Source: Rhizoctonia solani (Eukaryota > Basidiomycota > Agaricomycetes > Cantharellales > Ceratobasidiaceae). Taken from it: a stretch of 64,000 bases of DNA. Of this stretch, positions 24,062 to 36,937 are shown piece by piece (the stretch's first letter is position 1; every line of letters begins with the position of its first letter). The stretch spans positions 2,852,001 through 2,916,000 of the forward strand of contig NC_057373.1 in assembly GCF_016906535.1 (NCBI RefSeq). The letters are read 5' to 3'. Position numbers and translations under genes: made by a program. A model generated the notes under the pieces. The model did no database searches. It was not told the DNA's origin and worked only from the letters and a program-made list of their open reading frames with translations.

Positions 24062-25441
24062 ATGACGGGAAACACGGACTTGGAAGATTCGCAGCCTCGG
24101 TTAACAGCCAACCACAACGAGACGCCGGCTCAGCTCTTGATGGATGATGATGCAAGGGGTGAGTTGGTAGCTGAAACTGCCGAAAATCTGATTTTTTATA
24201 CTCTTATGTTTTCTCTCTAGGCAGCAATCGAGTATCTGGCATGGCCGACGTGGATAGCAGGAGCGACGATGGGGATATTACTGGCATCTACGACACTAGC
24301 GTTGGTGGAGGTACCCGAGGGGGAGCTGATATCGACGCTGTTGAACATGCATTGGATCATATAGAATCCCGTCCAGCGCACACACGCACTGGATCCGAAT
24401 TCGACCCCGACGCACGCAACTCGGAGCCAAGTCCAGACGTCAACTTGGACTTGTCCTCGGTTGAAGATGCCGCTGGGGACGGAGCCATTCTCACACGTGA
24501 TTATGTTCACCCCCTTGCTGCTGCCCAACTTGCCCCTGGAAAAATACTCGTGTCGGGTCAGATCCAGGGCCAGATAGGAAAGACGGCTAGTGTCAGGAGT
24601 CGGGGGAGAGTCCCAGATGCGTTGGAGGTTTTGCCGCTCGATGAACATGTGTAAGTTGTTTTTCTTTGCGTCGACTTTTCGTTAACCATAGTTTGGATAG
24701 CTCGACCAGGACTCGTCGGAGAGCAATACCCCATTCATCGTATTATAGTGGTCCTCCGGGACTGGACTCCGCCTACGGTTCAGATCCAGTCGCTCAGATA
24801 GGTGTTCATTATCCAAGGGAGATTTTGAGGATCGAGAGGGACTACTCTGGGGGCGAACTTTGTCAGTGCGTATTCGGTTGCTTTTCTTTTTTCTTTCTCC
24901 AATCTCATTTTTTTGACAGGTTCCACCCAACATTCCCACTCGAACTCGAAGGCCGCGTAAGTATTCACCCATATCTACCCAACTCAGAGGGTTGACCTCC
25001 TGGTCTAGATCACCCCTGTTCAACATCAAGAATCCATGAACTCAATCAACGAAGTTCTTATCAGTGCACACAGCCTACTTCCGAGCTTTGTCTACAACTC
25101 GGTCGCCATTCTGACCTTGTATGTGTCGACGTTGTTTGTTTCGTCGCACTACGACAAGGTACGCTGCCATTATCACTGGTCTTGGTCACCATGGGATTAA
25201 TCTGGCCCACAGGAAATGCAACGACTAAGGTTGTTGATTGATCAACTCAATAGAGAGGTGTACAACCCACAGGGTCTGAATATCCTTTGGCCCCAGAGGA
25301 CGGCGTTCCTCTTTGTGAGTCTACCCTACCCAACGTTGTACAGCCAACTAACCAAGTTGAGTGTCTAGCTGGAGATTGAGTATTATGTACGTTCTCTTTT
25401 TACACGATTATCGAGGCAAAGCTGACACTTGTTCACAGTAA
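24062..25441 (+). CDS. ERF4: ERF4/GOLGA7-type palmitoyltransferase subunit
   Basis: Erf4 stabilises the DHHC enzyme Erf2, which palmitoylates Ras at the ER/Golgi. The start MTGNTDLEDSQP is chosen because exon 1 then splices in phase to GSNRVSGMADVD; the more obvious ATG at 24241 is internal. A long acidic Ser-rich N-terminus precedes the family domain, spread over several exons: REILRIERDYSGGELCQF, HPTFPLELEGRI, VAILTLYVSTLFVSSHYDK, LLIDQLNREVYNPQGLNIL and finally AFLFLEIEYY. The last exon contributes only the stop codon: a GTACGT donor follows the final Tyr codon and the TAA is at 25439-25441. The domain match is strong. Confidence 0.87.
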
Positions 25442-25932
25442 ATATGAAGTATTATTTATTCTCAATGCTACTCAGTCCATATAGTCGCCGCTTTCGTTCT
25501 CGAATTGTCGTATTTAGTAGTTTCTCTCATCCTCGTCCGTTCGTTTTGTTTACACTGTGATTACTTGTCCGTTTCTTTATTGTTATATTCAAGGGTGTTT
25601 TTTTGGCCACATGGATTCGGGGTACCAGCCGGTTACAAATGTCTAGGCCCAGACCGTAATGTCTACTTGTGCGAGGCGCGCGCTTGGGAAAGAATCCTAT
25701 GAAACCCACGACGTGCAATTGAGACCGGTCCGAAACTCACTTGCTCGTCCTGACTGCATTCTCGCGTGACTCTTGAGAAAACAGAACACCCCGCCATCTC
25801 GCTTGATCTGGCCTGACTAGATAACGTTATAAGAGGTGTCTTGGTTGCTGTGATCTGCTGTAGTTTGCTCTCAGCGGAGTCTCGGCGTGAATATCAGTGC
25901 CAAAGCAAGCATAGGGGGTTGGAAGAAGTGCA
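25442..25932. other. Intergenic between ERF4 and OSBP gene
   Basis: This 490-bp T-rich spacer carries the ERF4 3' UTR and the oxysterol-binding protein promoter. No other feature is seen. Confidence 0.5.
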
Positions 25933-28715
25933 ATGACTACAGCGCCATACGATCCTAGCCGGGGTGTGGCAGCGCTTGCACACGCTTCTCACCTTAGTGC
26001 TGGCATTCCTGAGGCCGCCGTTCCGAATGATATACTTTGTAGAGGATGGATGCTCAAGAAACGAAGGAAGAAGATGCAAGGTACGTTCCCCAAGCTAATA
26101 TCAAAAACTATCTCCCAAAACCGCCCAAATTAAATAGGTTATGCGCGCCGGTACTTTGTCCTCACCAACTCGGGCGTCCTCTCTTACTCGTTCGATCCCA
26201 AATCACCCACGCGGGATTCGATCCTCTTGCGCCATGCATCGTTATCGAGCAGCGAACGACGGAGAGATATTCATATCGATTCGGGAACGTCGACGTTTCA
26301 CGTACGTGCCCTCACACAAGACGATTTCAGCTTGTGGATCGGGTCGTGTCGGTGTGTTCCTATTTTTTACTTTGCTGCCTTCCGCACAGGCCCGGGCGAC
26401 TGAAATGAAATTCACTGTACCAGGAAATTTGTGAATATTTCTGGAGAGATTGAGCATGAAGAGCCTCTGCCCGCTGAAGGAGCTGGAACAGGTGCAAAGG
26501 CTGGTCATACGAGGTCGTATAGTCGGAGTATGAGCCTTGGAATTATGAGTGATCAGAGAAAGGCATTGGGATTATTGGGTGAGATGTCCAAGGTACAGGT
26601 CTATATAGTTTTTACCCTATGCTACTGATATATCATTCGAGCAGACGCTACATGACTTGGAGGAAGCCATCGCGATGGTCAAAGAGGATGATTCCAAGAA
26701 GAAACATCATAACAGTACCAAGTCAAAGAAAGATAAGGAGGTTAAAGAAAAAGAGAAAGAGAAAGAGGGTCTATTCGGCTTGTTTTCGGGCTCACACAAG
26801 AAATGTGGGTACCCCATCTCTTCGAGAGCACGAATTTCGACTTATGTTTGGAAAAAGCTTCAACTCCTACAATGACAACCGAACCACTTTCTCCCCCTCC
26901 TGTATCCGAAGACGGGACGTTGGTAGGAGCGACTCCACGCGTGTCCTTTGCCGGCTCGGTGGCATCTGCACCCTCGACAGTTCACTCGTACCTAACAAGC
27001 ACGATCCAAACCCTCAAAACACAGCACTCGGCGCTCACAACTCTCCTCGAAGCACGCAACATCACACCCATACCCAACCGAACAGCATCTCCCCTCATGG
27101 GAGCTGCTATCGACTTGTCCCGCTCACGTTCCGTGTCACGCGTATCGAGGCACAGTATGGCTAGTGAAGTCACCTCCCAGATGTGGTTCGACGCGAGCGA
27201 TGGCGCGGACGAGTTCTTTTTGGACGCAGATGAGAGTGAGAGTGGGGCTATCAGGGCTGTGAGCGAGAAACATTCGGATGTGGAATCAGACGAAGAGTGC
27301 GAGGATGTTGTAGATGAGGAGAGTTCAGAGGATGAGCCCGAGCCCGAGCCTGCCCCTACACTCGAGAGTGATGTTTCCGCTATTCCCTCGACTGCTGTAG
27401 TAAGGCGAACGAAGCTTCCGGCACCAAATACAGGCGAAGAGGGCAGTTTGTTTGCCGTATTGAAGAAGAACGTCGGAAAGGTGCGTTGATGTTGTTGTTT
27501 CAACTTTTTGTTGTGACTCTAACCGGATAATAGGACCTTTCGACAGTTTCGTTCCCTGTTAGCTTCAATGAACCAATTAGTGTTTTGCAAAGGTAAGTTA
27601 GCGAGTTAAATTTGTTTCAAGCGTGTGCATAAACAACTGTTTAGGCTAGCCGAAGATGTCGAATATACGAACCTGCTTGACGAGGCGGTCGCCGCATCCG
27701 ATCCAGTGGACCGAATTGCTCTGGTAACTGCATTCGCGGTATCCGGCTACGCATGTACCCTGCACCGAGCCAGTCGCAAGCCTTTGTGAGCCGTTACCTC
27801 TTGTGCAAACTTACCGTTCTTACACAAGTTTACACAGCAACCCGATGCTTGGCGAGACTTTTGAAGACATCCGTCTAGGTTTCATCGCAGAAAAGGTCAG
27901 CCATCATCCCCCTATCATGGCTTGCCATGCGCATGGAGACGGGTGGGAGTTTTGGTGTACGAGTGGTGCCAAGAATAAATTCTGGGGTAAGTTCAACCCC
28001 GCTTGATACCCTGCCCAATTAACGGATCGATGTCATAGGCAAGTCATTGGAGATTATACCAATGGGTGCAGCATATGTCCGGATCGGAGATGAAGTTTAC
28101 AGTTGGCAAAAGCCTTCGTCCTTTATGCGTAATCTTATCGCTGGAAACCGATACCTTGAACACGTTGGACCGATGAGTATCACTTCCACAGCTGGGCACA
28201 GGTGTGATCTCGACTTCAAAGAGGGGGGGTTCTGGGGCTCGACGCTTAACCACGTGGGAGGCTCCATTCTTTCTCCTGATTCCAAGATCGTGTCCAAGAT
28301 TGAAGGAACGTGGCATGAAGGGTTATCGCAGCACCTCGATACAAAAGGATCTCATTTGAAGGTCCTTTGGCGGCCGAACCCATTCCCTCCGTTTGCCGAC
28401 CAGTATTACGGATTCACGGGATTTACAATTACGCTCAACGAGTTGACTCCCGATCTGGTTGGGGTGGTGCCTCCCACTGATTCAAGACTACGACCGGACC
28501 AACGAGCGATGGAAGAGGGCCGGATAGACGATGCAGATCGATTAAAGATACAATTGGAAGAAGGACAGCGTGCCAGGAGACGAGCTCGAGAAGAAGCAGG
28601 AGAAGAGTGGAAGCCCCAGTGGTTCGAGCAGGGTACAGATGGGGAGTGGAAGTACAAAGGAGGCTACTGGGAGACAAGAAAGACGGGCAAGTGGAGCTCT
28701 GTCCAGTTGTGGTAG
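25933..28715 (+). CDS. Oxysterol-binding protein with PH and ORD domains (OSH type)
   Basis: These lipid-transfer proteins exchange sterol or PS against phosphoinositides at membrane contact sites. Near the N-terminus a PH domain begins with [20 protein letters not shown] and ends near the Trp of DFSLWI. A linker with a Lys/Glu coiled segment follows. Next is an acidic stretch containing EFFLDADE, which resembles the FFAT motif that binds ER VAP proteins. The ORD starts [18 protein letters not shown] and carries the family signature EKVSHHPP after NPMLGETFE, with [16 protein letters not shown] and a C-terminus ending GKWSSVQLW. About seven introns are needed. The junction after the PH domain (around 26338-26422) is the least certain. 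Confidence 0.9.
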
Positions 28716-28910
28716 CTTATAGGGGCTTCTCGATTCATAGTCTGTGGACCATGGTTCGGAGCATCATAGATCATACCTTTTCCTATCTCACCTTGACAGG
28801 GATAATGTATAGTATAGGAGATACCAATCCATTACGCTTCGGTGTCGTGTGTTAGACTCATAGGGAGACCCTGTGTCGCCAGGTGGTACATGGCCATGGC
28901 ACAATGAAGT

Positions 28911-29475
28911 TCATGTTGCTGCTTGTGGAGTTCTCCAAAGGCCATACTTGGTATGTCGTCTGCACTTGATGGAGGAAATTGCCCCCATTGCTCGCTTGAG
29001 GCTCTGTGGCCTATGCAGTGTCAGTCTCAGTGATGTAATGGTCGAAGGGAGCCTACCCGATGTTCCACTGTTCGCTCTACGCAACCTGTTAAGGCTTGCT
29101 GTTCTGACCAGGCTCTAAAGGAGAAATATTCTGAAATGATTCGCTGGTTCAACTTCGTTATAACTCACCACTGGCGAGTCCAGGTCACGGTCACGAACTT
29201 CGTGGATTATTGACTGCGATGAACCGAGAGCCTGTGGTTTTTCTTCATTACCGTATTTTTCTCTCTCCTGCTTGAACCTAGGGGATATTGAATCACGAAG
29301 ATCCATGCCAATCCGAATACACGTACCATTTCGCGACAGTCTCTACTGATCTACCGCACTCCACGGAAATAGCCTCCATTTGTTTTCTACTGGGATGCGG
29401 ATTCCTTTCGAATGCCTTTTTCAACATATTTTTGGCCTCTCGCTTATCAGGCCTATAGTCATTTGCTGGAGCCAT
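28911..29475 (-). CDS. Small homeodomain protein
   Basis: Exon 1 starts MAPANDYRPDKREAKNML. A short intron at the end of the recognition helix joins VETVAKW to FKQEREKYG. The spliced sequence has exact homeodomain spacing: a core Phe20 in KKAFERNPHPSRKQ, 28 residues before Trp48, then Phe49. Positions 50-53 read Lys-Gln-Glu-Arg, so the near-invariant Asn51 is replaced by Gln. A second intron (donor GTGAGTTAT) leads in phase to an Arg/Ser-rich tail ending at TGA 28911-28913, giving about 155 residues. From the family, the role would be a sequence-specific transcription factor. The loss of Asn51 makes DNA binding uncertain. The tail exon is less sure than the domain. Confidence 0.62.
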
Positions 29476-29714
29476 GCTCTTTAACAGTCGGCAGTGGACA
29501 CTTGTTGGTGGTGGTGGTGGTAGTAAAATTCGTGTCGAAGCGCCACGGTGATTGTTTATCCTTATTCCAGCGTCGAGTCTAATTCCGAATCGAGTTTAAC
29601 CATACTTGGTGTACCGTGTTCCTTAGCGGGTTCATGAAACAGAATGAACTTGCTTAAAGCATCATTTGTAATGAACCAAAGTAAATTTAGCCGGGTGATG
29701 TGTACATTTCAGAC

Positions 29715-32700
29715 TTAAATGGTGATTGACCCAGTCAATTTCTTGGAGCGACTGCTAGATCCAACCCAGACGGAAGTAGTTCCGCTGATCAAGGACCACT
29801 TTTGACCAGCTACGTTCCAGTAAGAGAAGTCATACCTATAAAAAAAACCCCCAATGGTCACTGGTTTTGTACTAAATTACACCAAGGAATTGACGAACCT
29901 GCTCAATGTGATTGTAACCGTAGTCGAGGCGCCTGGCTGGAGAGAGACATTTTCGAACCCCTTGAGTGCATTTGGCGGCTCACCAGACGAAGCTGGAGGA
30001 GAAATGTACAGCTGTGGTATCTGCACCGACTACGTCAGGATCGGCAGCGCTATGACTCATGCACAATCTTACCTCAGTACCGGCAACAGCACCAGTGTTC
30101 TTCAGTGTGAATGTCACCTTGACCCAGGGGTCTTGAAGCCTGTATTCCCAGGTCAGTTGTCGACCACAAATGTTGAAAAAAATTCGATTGATCGTACCAG
30201 CTACTTAGGGGGCTACCAGGCCCCGTCGGTTGAGTTCCTCCCGAAGCTCCCGGTGTGACAACCAAATTAGAATACTCGAATGTGGTGTAACTGTGGCTGT
30301 CGTATGAGCACGCAAAATGACCAAAGTGAAAATTAGGGCTCACGATAGACCAAACCCGAACTCGAAGCGGGGCGTGATGCCATTGGCATCAAACGCTCGG
30401 TAGTCCACTTTCAAGCTGCGTACAGAACTTACTCAACCCGATCGAAAATAGCATGCTTAAGATTTAACTCACCCTTCTGTATAAGGGATCTGTACGATCC
30501 CGCTACCGCTAGTGATGATCGAAGCAGAGTAATCCGAGGCGGATTTAGCGATAGTATACGGGAGTCTTCCGCTAGGGTTAACGGCGCCCCAGAGTACATC
30601 AACTACAGCATTGCCCGCTTCTTGGCCCTGCAAACCAGCCCAGAGGACCGCCGTGACTGTACAGGATAAGCTCCAAGTTGGCCAACTTCGAGCATATACT
30701 TACCATTTGCATGGTCAATCCAAGGTTCCATAACGATTTGACCAACAGTGTGGACAACAACAATCGTATTCTTGTTGACCGCCGCTACGGCTGCAACGAG
30801 AGCATCGCCATTATGCCACGCTTGGAGGTTGTTCCTACAAGAAAATGAGATACATACTGCACGCAGACAGCATATGCACTCACCGGTCGCCAGCATTACC
30901 TTCTACGGTAATGTACCCTTCACCTGAATCTGCAGAAATAAATACCAAGGCAACATCCTTTCCCCTCGCCGCATTTGCAGCTGCGTTGATGTCACTATCA
31001 CTCAAAGAGCTTGTGACAGTTGCCCCAATACTTGATGCCTTGGTTTTGATCGCATCCAAGGGCTAGGATCCGAGGCAACTTAGTAGGTTTCTGTTGGATA
31101 GAATTCGTACATACGTTGACCAAATAAGGATACTCAGCTGTCCCACTACCCCAGCCCTGCGCAAGAGTCCCATCGTTGCAGCCACGATCGGTACATCCGT
31201 TAATCCCCTTAGAGTTAGGACCAGCGTCGTTTCCAACTACAGCAATGGTGGATGGCGTCTTGAGTGGTAGTGCTGAGTTCTTGTTCTTGAGTAGGACGGT
31301 GGAAGCGCCTCCGATTGTCCGAATGAGTCTGAGGGCATGTTGAGGGCGGTTTGTGATTTAATGAAGAGATATAAAACTCACGTTTTATGATCACCTTGAA
31401 CATCAATATGTTTGTTGAACGAGTCATTGATATTCCAGGAATCAAAGTTGACGGCTGGGTATCCTGAATCCTGCCCAACAAGGTACCTAAAAAGACATCA
31501 AGGCGTGCAACACAAGAACAAACCAATTGATTTACCACGCGGCGAGGATACGGGTCGCTAAATCGTCAATGCGACTTTGGCTGACTTGTCCGCTGTTGAC
31601 AGAGTTGACCAGGTTCGAACCGAAGTAGCTGCCGGCAAACTTGTCAGTACACTATGGCTCTCCTTACAGGTCTGGAATGACTTACGTTGTGCCAGATCCT
31701 AGAGATATATCACCTGGCATAGTCATATCAAGCCCAGCGTTGACAGAGGTTGCTCCTGAGTGTGTGGCCCACCAATCTGATTTACAGCTAAATTAGCAAA
31801 TATATGCGTACTGCAATCTCAGCAACATACCCGACATGACATCTAAATCAACCAGAAGGCTTATTAAACTATGTAAAACCAGCGAAAAAATGACTCACAG
31901 CCTTGGAATCCCAGCTCTGATTTGAGTAGCTTGTTCAAAATATTGTTGTTCTCGCAAGCATACGTCCCGTTGACTGGAAAGTACAAAACACTAAATAAAT
32001 GTCAAGCTTTGTGCACAGTGGTATCCCACCTTGGTCTATTTAAGGACGAGTTATTTAAAAAAATCGGAAGAGCTATGCATAGGACTTACTGTAAGAACAC
32101 ATAAAGCTTGCTACTCCAGCTTGTACGGCTTTTAGGAACTGGTCCCAGGTATTAGGATACGCTCGGGATTAGTACAATAATATACTCACGGGAGGTAAGT
32201 AGATTTCATGTTGCTGTTGTATCGTAGAATCTGTTAGTCATTGTGCCAGAGCCTAAAACAATCAAAACCAACCGTTCTGAGAAATATGTGAAAATACGCT
32301 CTCGTGCATAAGTTCAACAAATACTCACCTGTCATCTACATTGGACGAACTCGATTCGCGGAAATGCTCTTGCTCACTAGAAAAAGTTTCAATACCTATT
32401 GTCAGCCCTTTACTGCATCTCCCACGCACTTGTTAAGATAATGCTTAGCGCTAGATGCAAAAATTTAGCACGCGTTTTATGAGAAACTTATTATAAGTCT
32501 CACCAAGCCTGTACGCCCTGAGACTGAATACCAATAACGGTCTCGTACGACGCCTCTCCGGACAAATAGGGATCAGCACCGAAACCTTCCCAGTTCCTAC
32601 CAGCCGCCGGGACCCTCGCGATGTTCCTGTCAATACACGTTCAGTAAATCGCGCTAATGCGTGCCGAACTATTACGCATCACATACATGGCAGGACCTAT

Positions 32701-33788
32701 TCCCTAAACCGTTAGTTCCCCCGCCGTGAGATCATGGAAAAAGAAAGGACCGACCCAATGCAACATTTACACCTTTCCCTTTAAACTCTGCCCCTAACGC
32801 AGCTCCTCTTTGCCGGAACAAATCACGGTTAAACCTATAGTCAAGGCCAGATTAGACTTCTCTGGGCTCATTTAAGCTGATTAGCGGACGAACGTGGCGG
32901 CAGTGTTGACTCCGGCCGGGAAAACGGAGACTTTGTCTGCAAAGCGGACTCCGAGCGGGGAATCTTGAAGGCAGAGGCCCGGGAAGTTGATGCTTGAGAT
33001 AGCAGGAGTGTTTCCTACACAGTGGCCCTTTTCCCATTGGACACCTGATAGGCGAGTTGAGTGAGAATGGTTATCGATAAACAAGAAGGGGATGTGATGG
33101 GACAAGGGCAACAAAGTTCAAAGCGAACAGTGGCGAGCTGGGTCCTTACCTGTTCCGAGAGAAACTTTCTCAGATAGTGTCAGTTTTGCGACAGCAGCTT
33201 TAGCCTAGTTATTCAATGTTAATCCACGCTGATTGAACTCAGGAAAGAGGAACAATACCTTGGTGATAGCAGTTGCCCATGCTCCGGTTGGTGCAGGCCC
33301 TGTGATCGCTGATTAGTACCCGCTTTCAGTCGGCATGCATATGATGGGTACCGACCAGAGGTAGTGGTAGGAACGCTCGAGGTTGGCGCCGATGTGGTAG
33401 GATCTGGGTCACAAAATCAATCAACATCTCAGCAGCTCTTCGATAGGGGTAACAAACGCAACTGGCAGGAGTCGTAGACGGAGGAACAGTTGTCGTGGTA
33501 GTAGCGCTTCCCGCCAGGCATTGATAGTAATCTACCAGACTACTTAGTAACACAGTTTGTTCCTCAAACAACCCACATACAATCATTGATCTTTGTACAG
33601 ACTGTGCCTGACGCACAAGTCTTATAATGCAACCTTGAGTTTTCCTATATCGAATCATGAAAAAGGGGACATACCGTGCCCCCAGTCCAACCAATCCCTC
33701 CGCATTGAGCATAGATGGGCTGCTGAGCCGATGCGCTCTGAACCAAAAGCAAAGCAATTGAGAGCGTGAGCCAAGTATTGGTAGACAT
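29715..33788 (-). CDS. Secreted GH3 beta-glucosidase with N-terminal CBM1
   Basis: The enzyme hydrolyses cellobiose and short cello-oligomers to glucose outside the cell. A signal peptide ([20 protein letters not shown], then AQQ) precedes a fungal cellulose-binding CBM1 ([13 protein letters not shown], then [13 protein letters not shown] and YYQCL). A Thr/Pro linker leads to the GH3 core: [42 protein letters not shown], and the nucleophile motif SDWWATHS after GFQGYVM. The second subdomain has [14 protein letters not shown] and [17 protein letters not shown], with the likely acid/base Glu. A fibronectin-III-like end follows ([12 protein letters not shown]), with TAA at 29715-29717. About twenty introns break the gene. 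The junction near 32200-32340 does not splice cleanly in phase. Confidence 0.9.
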
Positions 33789-34537
33789 CCTTTAGCACCC
33801 CAATGCGAAACGTTTTCCCCTCCATCGTACCCTTTATATATGGATAACCACTATTGCCAGATGAAGAGCTTCGGGCGGCATATGGGCGGGGAAATAACGG
33901 GATAAGGTAGATGGGAAGAATGCATGCCAAGGTAAATCGAGTGTCAGTAGGCGTGAAGTTTACTCGGGCTACCTGACGGACGCTTGAAATTGTCGGGTAG
34001 AAGTATGCAACCATGGGTATGGTTGAAAAAAGAACCATAGATAGCGCTATACGTCGGCAATACCATAGCCATTATAGAACTCCCGGCAAGATTTTACCCT
34101 CTTCTCGGAAGATATATGTCGCGAAGGCAATCTTAATATTCATTTGGTCAACTCAGCGTTATGATGAGAAGACTTAAGGTAGTCACCCGACGAGATCACG
34201 GACAAAAAGTATACCGAAACGGAGATTGTTCGAACAATTGCCGGTGGATGAGTACAGACCCTTTCCTAGCCTTGTGAATCTGTTGAAATCTTGCGCAATC
34301 CATCAAGTCGTAAATAGATCATGACATTGGCCCATCCAATCTCAACTGCAATAGCTCATGAACCAAATTCCGTTAAAAATATGAGAAATACATTGCAGTT
34401 CTGTGAGTAAGAATGAGAGTTAAGCATACTAGGGGAGGAGGATAAAAAAGACAAGGGGCGTAGATCAAACTCTCATCATTACCCAGAGTTTGACACAACC
34501 AGAAATAAAGTCCACCAATGCTGCTGATTCAAATTAT
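33789..34537. other. Intergenic: beta-glucosidase promoter and YPT7 3' region
   Basis: This 750-bp spacer, beyond the promoter elements noted separately, shows no open frame or repeat of note. Confidence 0.5.
33833..33891 (-). promoter_or_regulatory. TATA box and Mig1/CreA-like site of the beta-glucosidase gene
   Basis: On the minus strand a TATATAAA element lies at about 33833-33841, some 45-53 bp upstream of the start codon. A GCGGGG element, matching the SYGGRG consensus of glucose repressors of the Mig1/CreA family, is at 33886-33891. Glucose repression would suit a cellulase-type gene; binding is not shown. Confidence 0.45.
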
Positions 34538-35377
<840 letters not shown>

Positions 35378-35751
35378 AATGATAGAGGAAGCAAGCTACG
35401 GTGATAACAGAGGTGCTCTGACACAAGGTCGAGAAAATCAGTACATAATTATCGAATACCATAGACCGATAAGCAAGAACAAAACATACATGTGATTGCG
35501 GAGAAAACGGCAACTGGTGGCGAGTCCAGTGGTGGTTGGCAGGAGAGGCAATGACGATATGGCGGTTGTCGATTTAGATCAAAACAAATACGTCCAAACC
35601 AAACGGCGACAGCGTGAGTCCCCACAGCCTGTTCCTTGCCACAACACTCCCTATTTCTGTCTCAACTCGGTTGGCTGGACATATCGCTATGTGAGTGTTC
35701 ATCATATAGAGACAGCTTATTTCTTAATAATTTATATAATTATTCGTAGTA
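35378..35751. promoter_or_regulatory. Shared upstream region of YPT7 and ATG16
   Basis: A 374-bp region lies between the start codons of the divergent YPT7 and ATG16 genes, so it must hold both promoters. The ATG16-proximal 60 bp is AT-rich (TTTCTTAATAATTTATATAA). I recognise no specific factor site. Confidence 0.45.
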
Positions 35752-36689
35752 TGTCGTGGCAGGAGGAACTCAGACAGCGACTGCTTGAGAGAACCGCAGA
35801 GGAGACGGCCTATGCCGGTATTATCGAGCAATGCAAGTGTGATCATATCATTATCTCTATTAATGCGCTAATATTCGTGATAGACCGACGGTTGGCACAA
35901 CAAGCGAGGCTATTGAACGAACGCAACGCGAGTCTTCTCCGCGCCGTCGGATCCGTCCAATCGCAGACAGGAGGCACATCTGCAGCAGGTACACCCGGGC
36001 CAGAGTAAGTCGATACATACTGGCCGTACATCTCGCTGACAGTTACAACAGTAATCCCGTACGAGTGGCCTATGTGGTATCGCTCGAATCACAAATTACT
36101 GCACTCCGTGATGAACTGGCAGCCGTATACAAAACACAGGGCCAAAATGCCCAACGGTTACTCTCAATGAACGAAACATTGCGTGAAAAGGAGGAACAAA
36201 CGCGACTAAATCTCGAAGAACTCCGTCACACCAAGGAGGAGCTTGAGCGCCTGCGCAAGATCACAAAGGACCACAAGGAGCAGATTGAGGAGAAGAACCG
36301 CGCGTTGCAAGTTTTAACCGACGAGGCCCAGGCACACCACCTCGAGATGTCCCAGATCGAGCAGCGGAATGAGGAGTTGAAGAAGGATAATGCTGGGTTG
36401 TTGCAGCGTTGGCTGGATCATATGAACGATGCTGCGAACAAGATGAACCATGCCAATGCGTTTGTGAGTTGAGCCAATCCTGTCTTTACATCTACTCAAT
36501 ACATCATAATAGTATACCGAATTGCGCACAGCTGGATGGGCATCTCAGCCAGGCTCAACCGCCACGTCTGAGCTCGGGGATGATATTGTAGACGTAACAG
36601 CTGAACATCTGTCGGCGTCGGGAAAAGTCGAGCGCAACGGCGCGCCCTCCAGCTCGCCCAATATGTTGCAACTCAACCCGAACGGTTGA
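35752..36689 (+). CDS. ATG16: Autophagy protein Atg16
   Basis: Atg16 scaffolds the Atg12-Atg5 conjugate that promotes Atg8 lipidation on the phagophore. The N-terminal helix MSWQEELRQRLLERTAEE resembles the Atg5-binding segment. A short linker and a long coiled coil follow (VSLESQITALRDELAAVYKT through QVLTDEAQAHHLEMSQIEQR). The family hallmark LLQRWLDHMNDAANKMNHAN comes next, then a disordered tail ending MLQLNPNG at TGA 36687-36689. Three introns are needed. Like other fungal Atg16 proteins it lacks a WD40 domain. The hallmark block and coiled-coil layout support the call. Confidence 0.87.
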
Positions 36690-36937
36690 GCAGCATCGTT
36701 TGTGGGTGCAGCTCGCCCATAGACGTGGGGACCGCTATTGGAATAAACGGTCAGACGGCTGTGGCATGGTACGAAGCGAGACGCGCCGTTGCGGAACGAG
36801 ATGTTTTAATGCAGAGTAAGGTCGATGAGGAGTGGTCGGTTGTGGATGCACCCGAGGTAGAAGTTGAGACTACGGACACTACATCTAATAATCCTGGTAC
36901 CGACGATTGGGAGCAGTGCTCTCCCGTTGCCGATTAG
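36690..36937 (+). other. Open frame directly after ATG16 stop
   Basis: The frame downstream of the ATG16 stop stays open for about 80 codons and reads protein-like text such as DEEWSVVDAPEVEVETTD. It could be an alternative last exon or a lost extension. I could not draw an in-phase intron linking it to ATG16, so it may be chance. Confidence 0.2.

Noticed and set aside
23827..24147. Plus-strand open frame of 106 codons before ERF4
   Set aside because: It overlaps the ERF4 first exon in a different frame and has no recognisable content; the ERF4 start at 24062 explains the region better.
29854..30258. Plus-strand open frame of 134 codons
   Set aside because: It lies antisense to well-supported exons of the GH3 gene, so it is a shadow frame.
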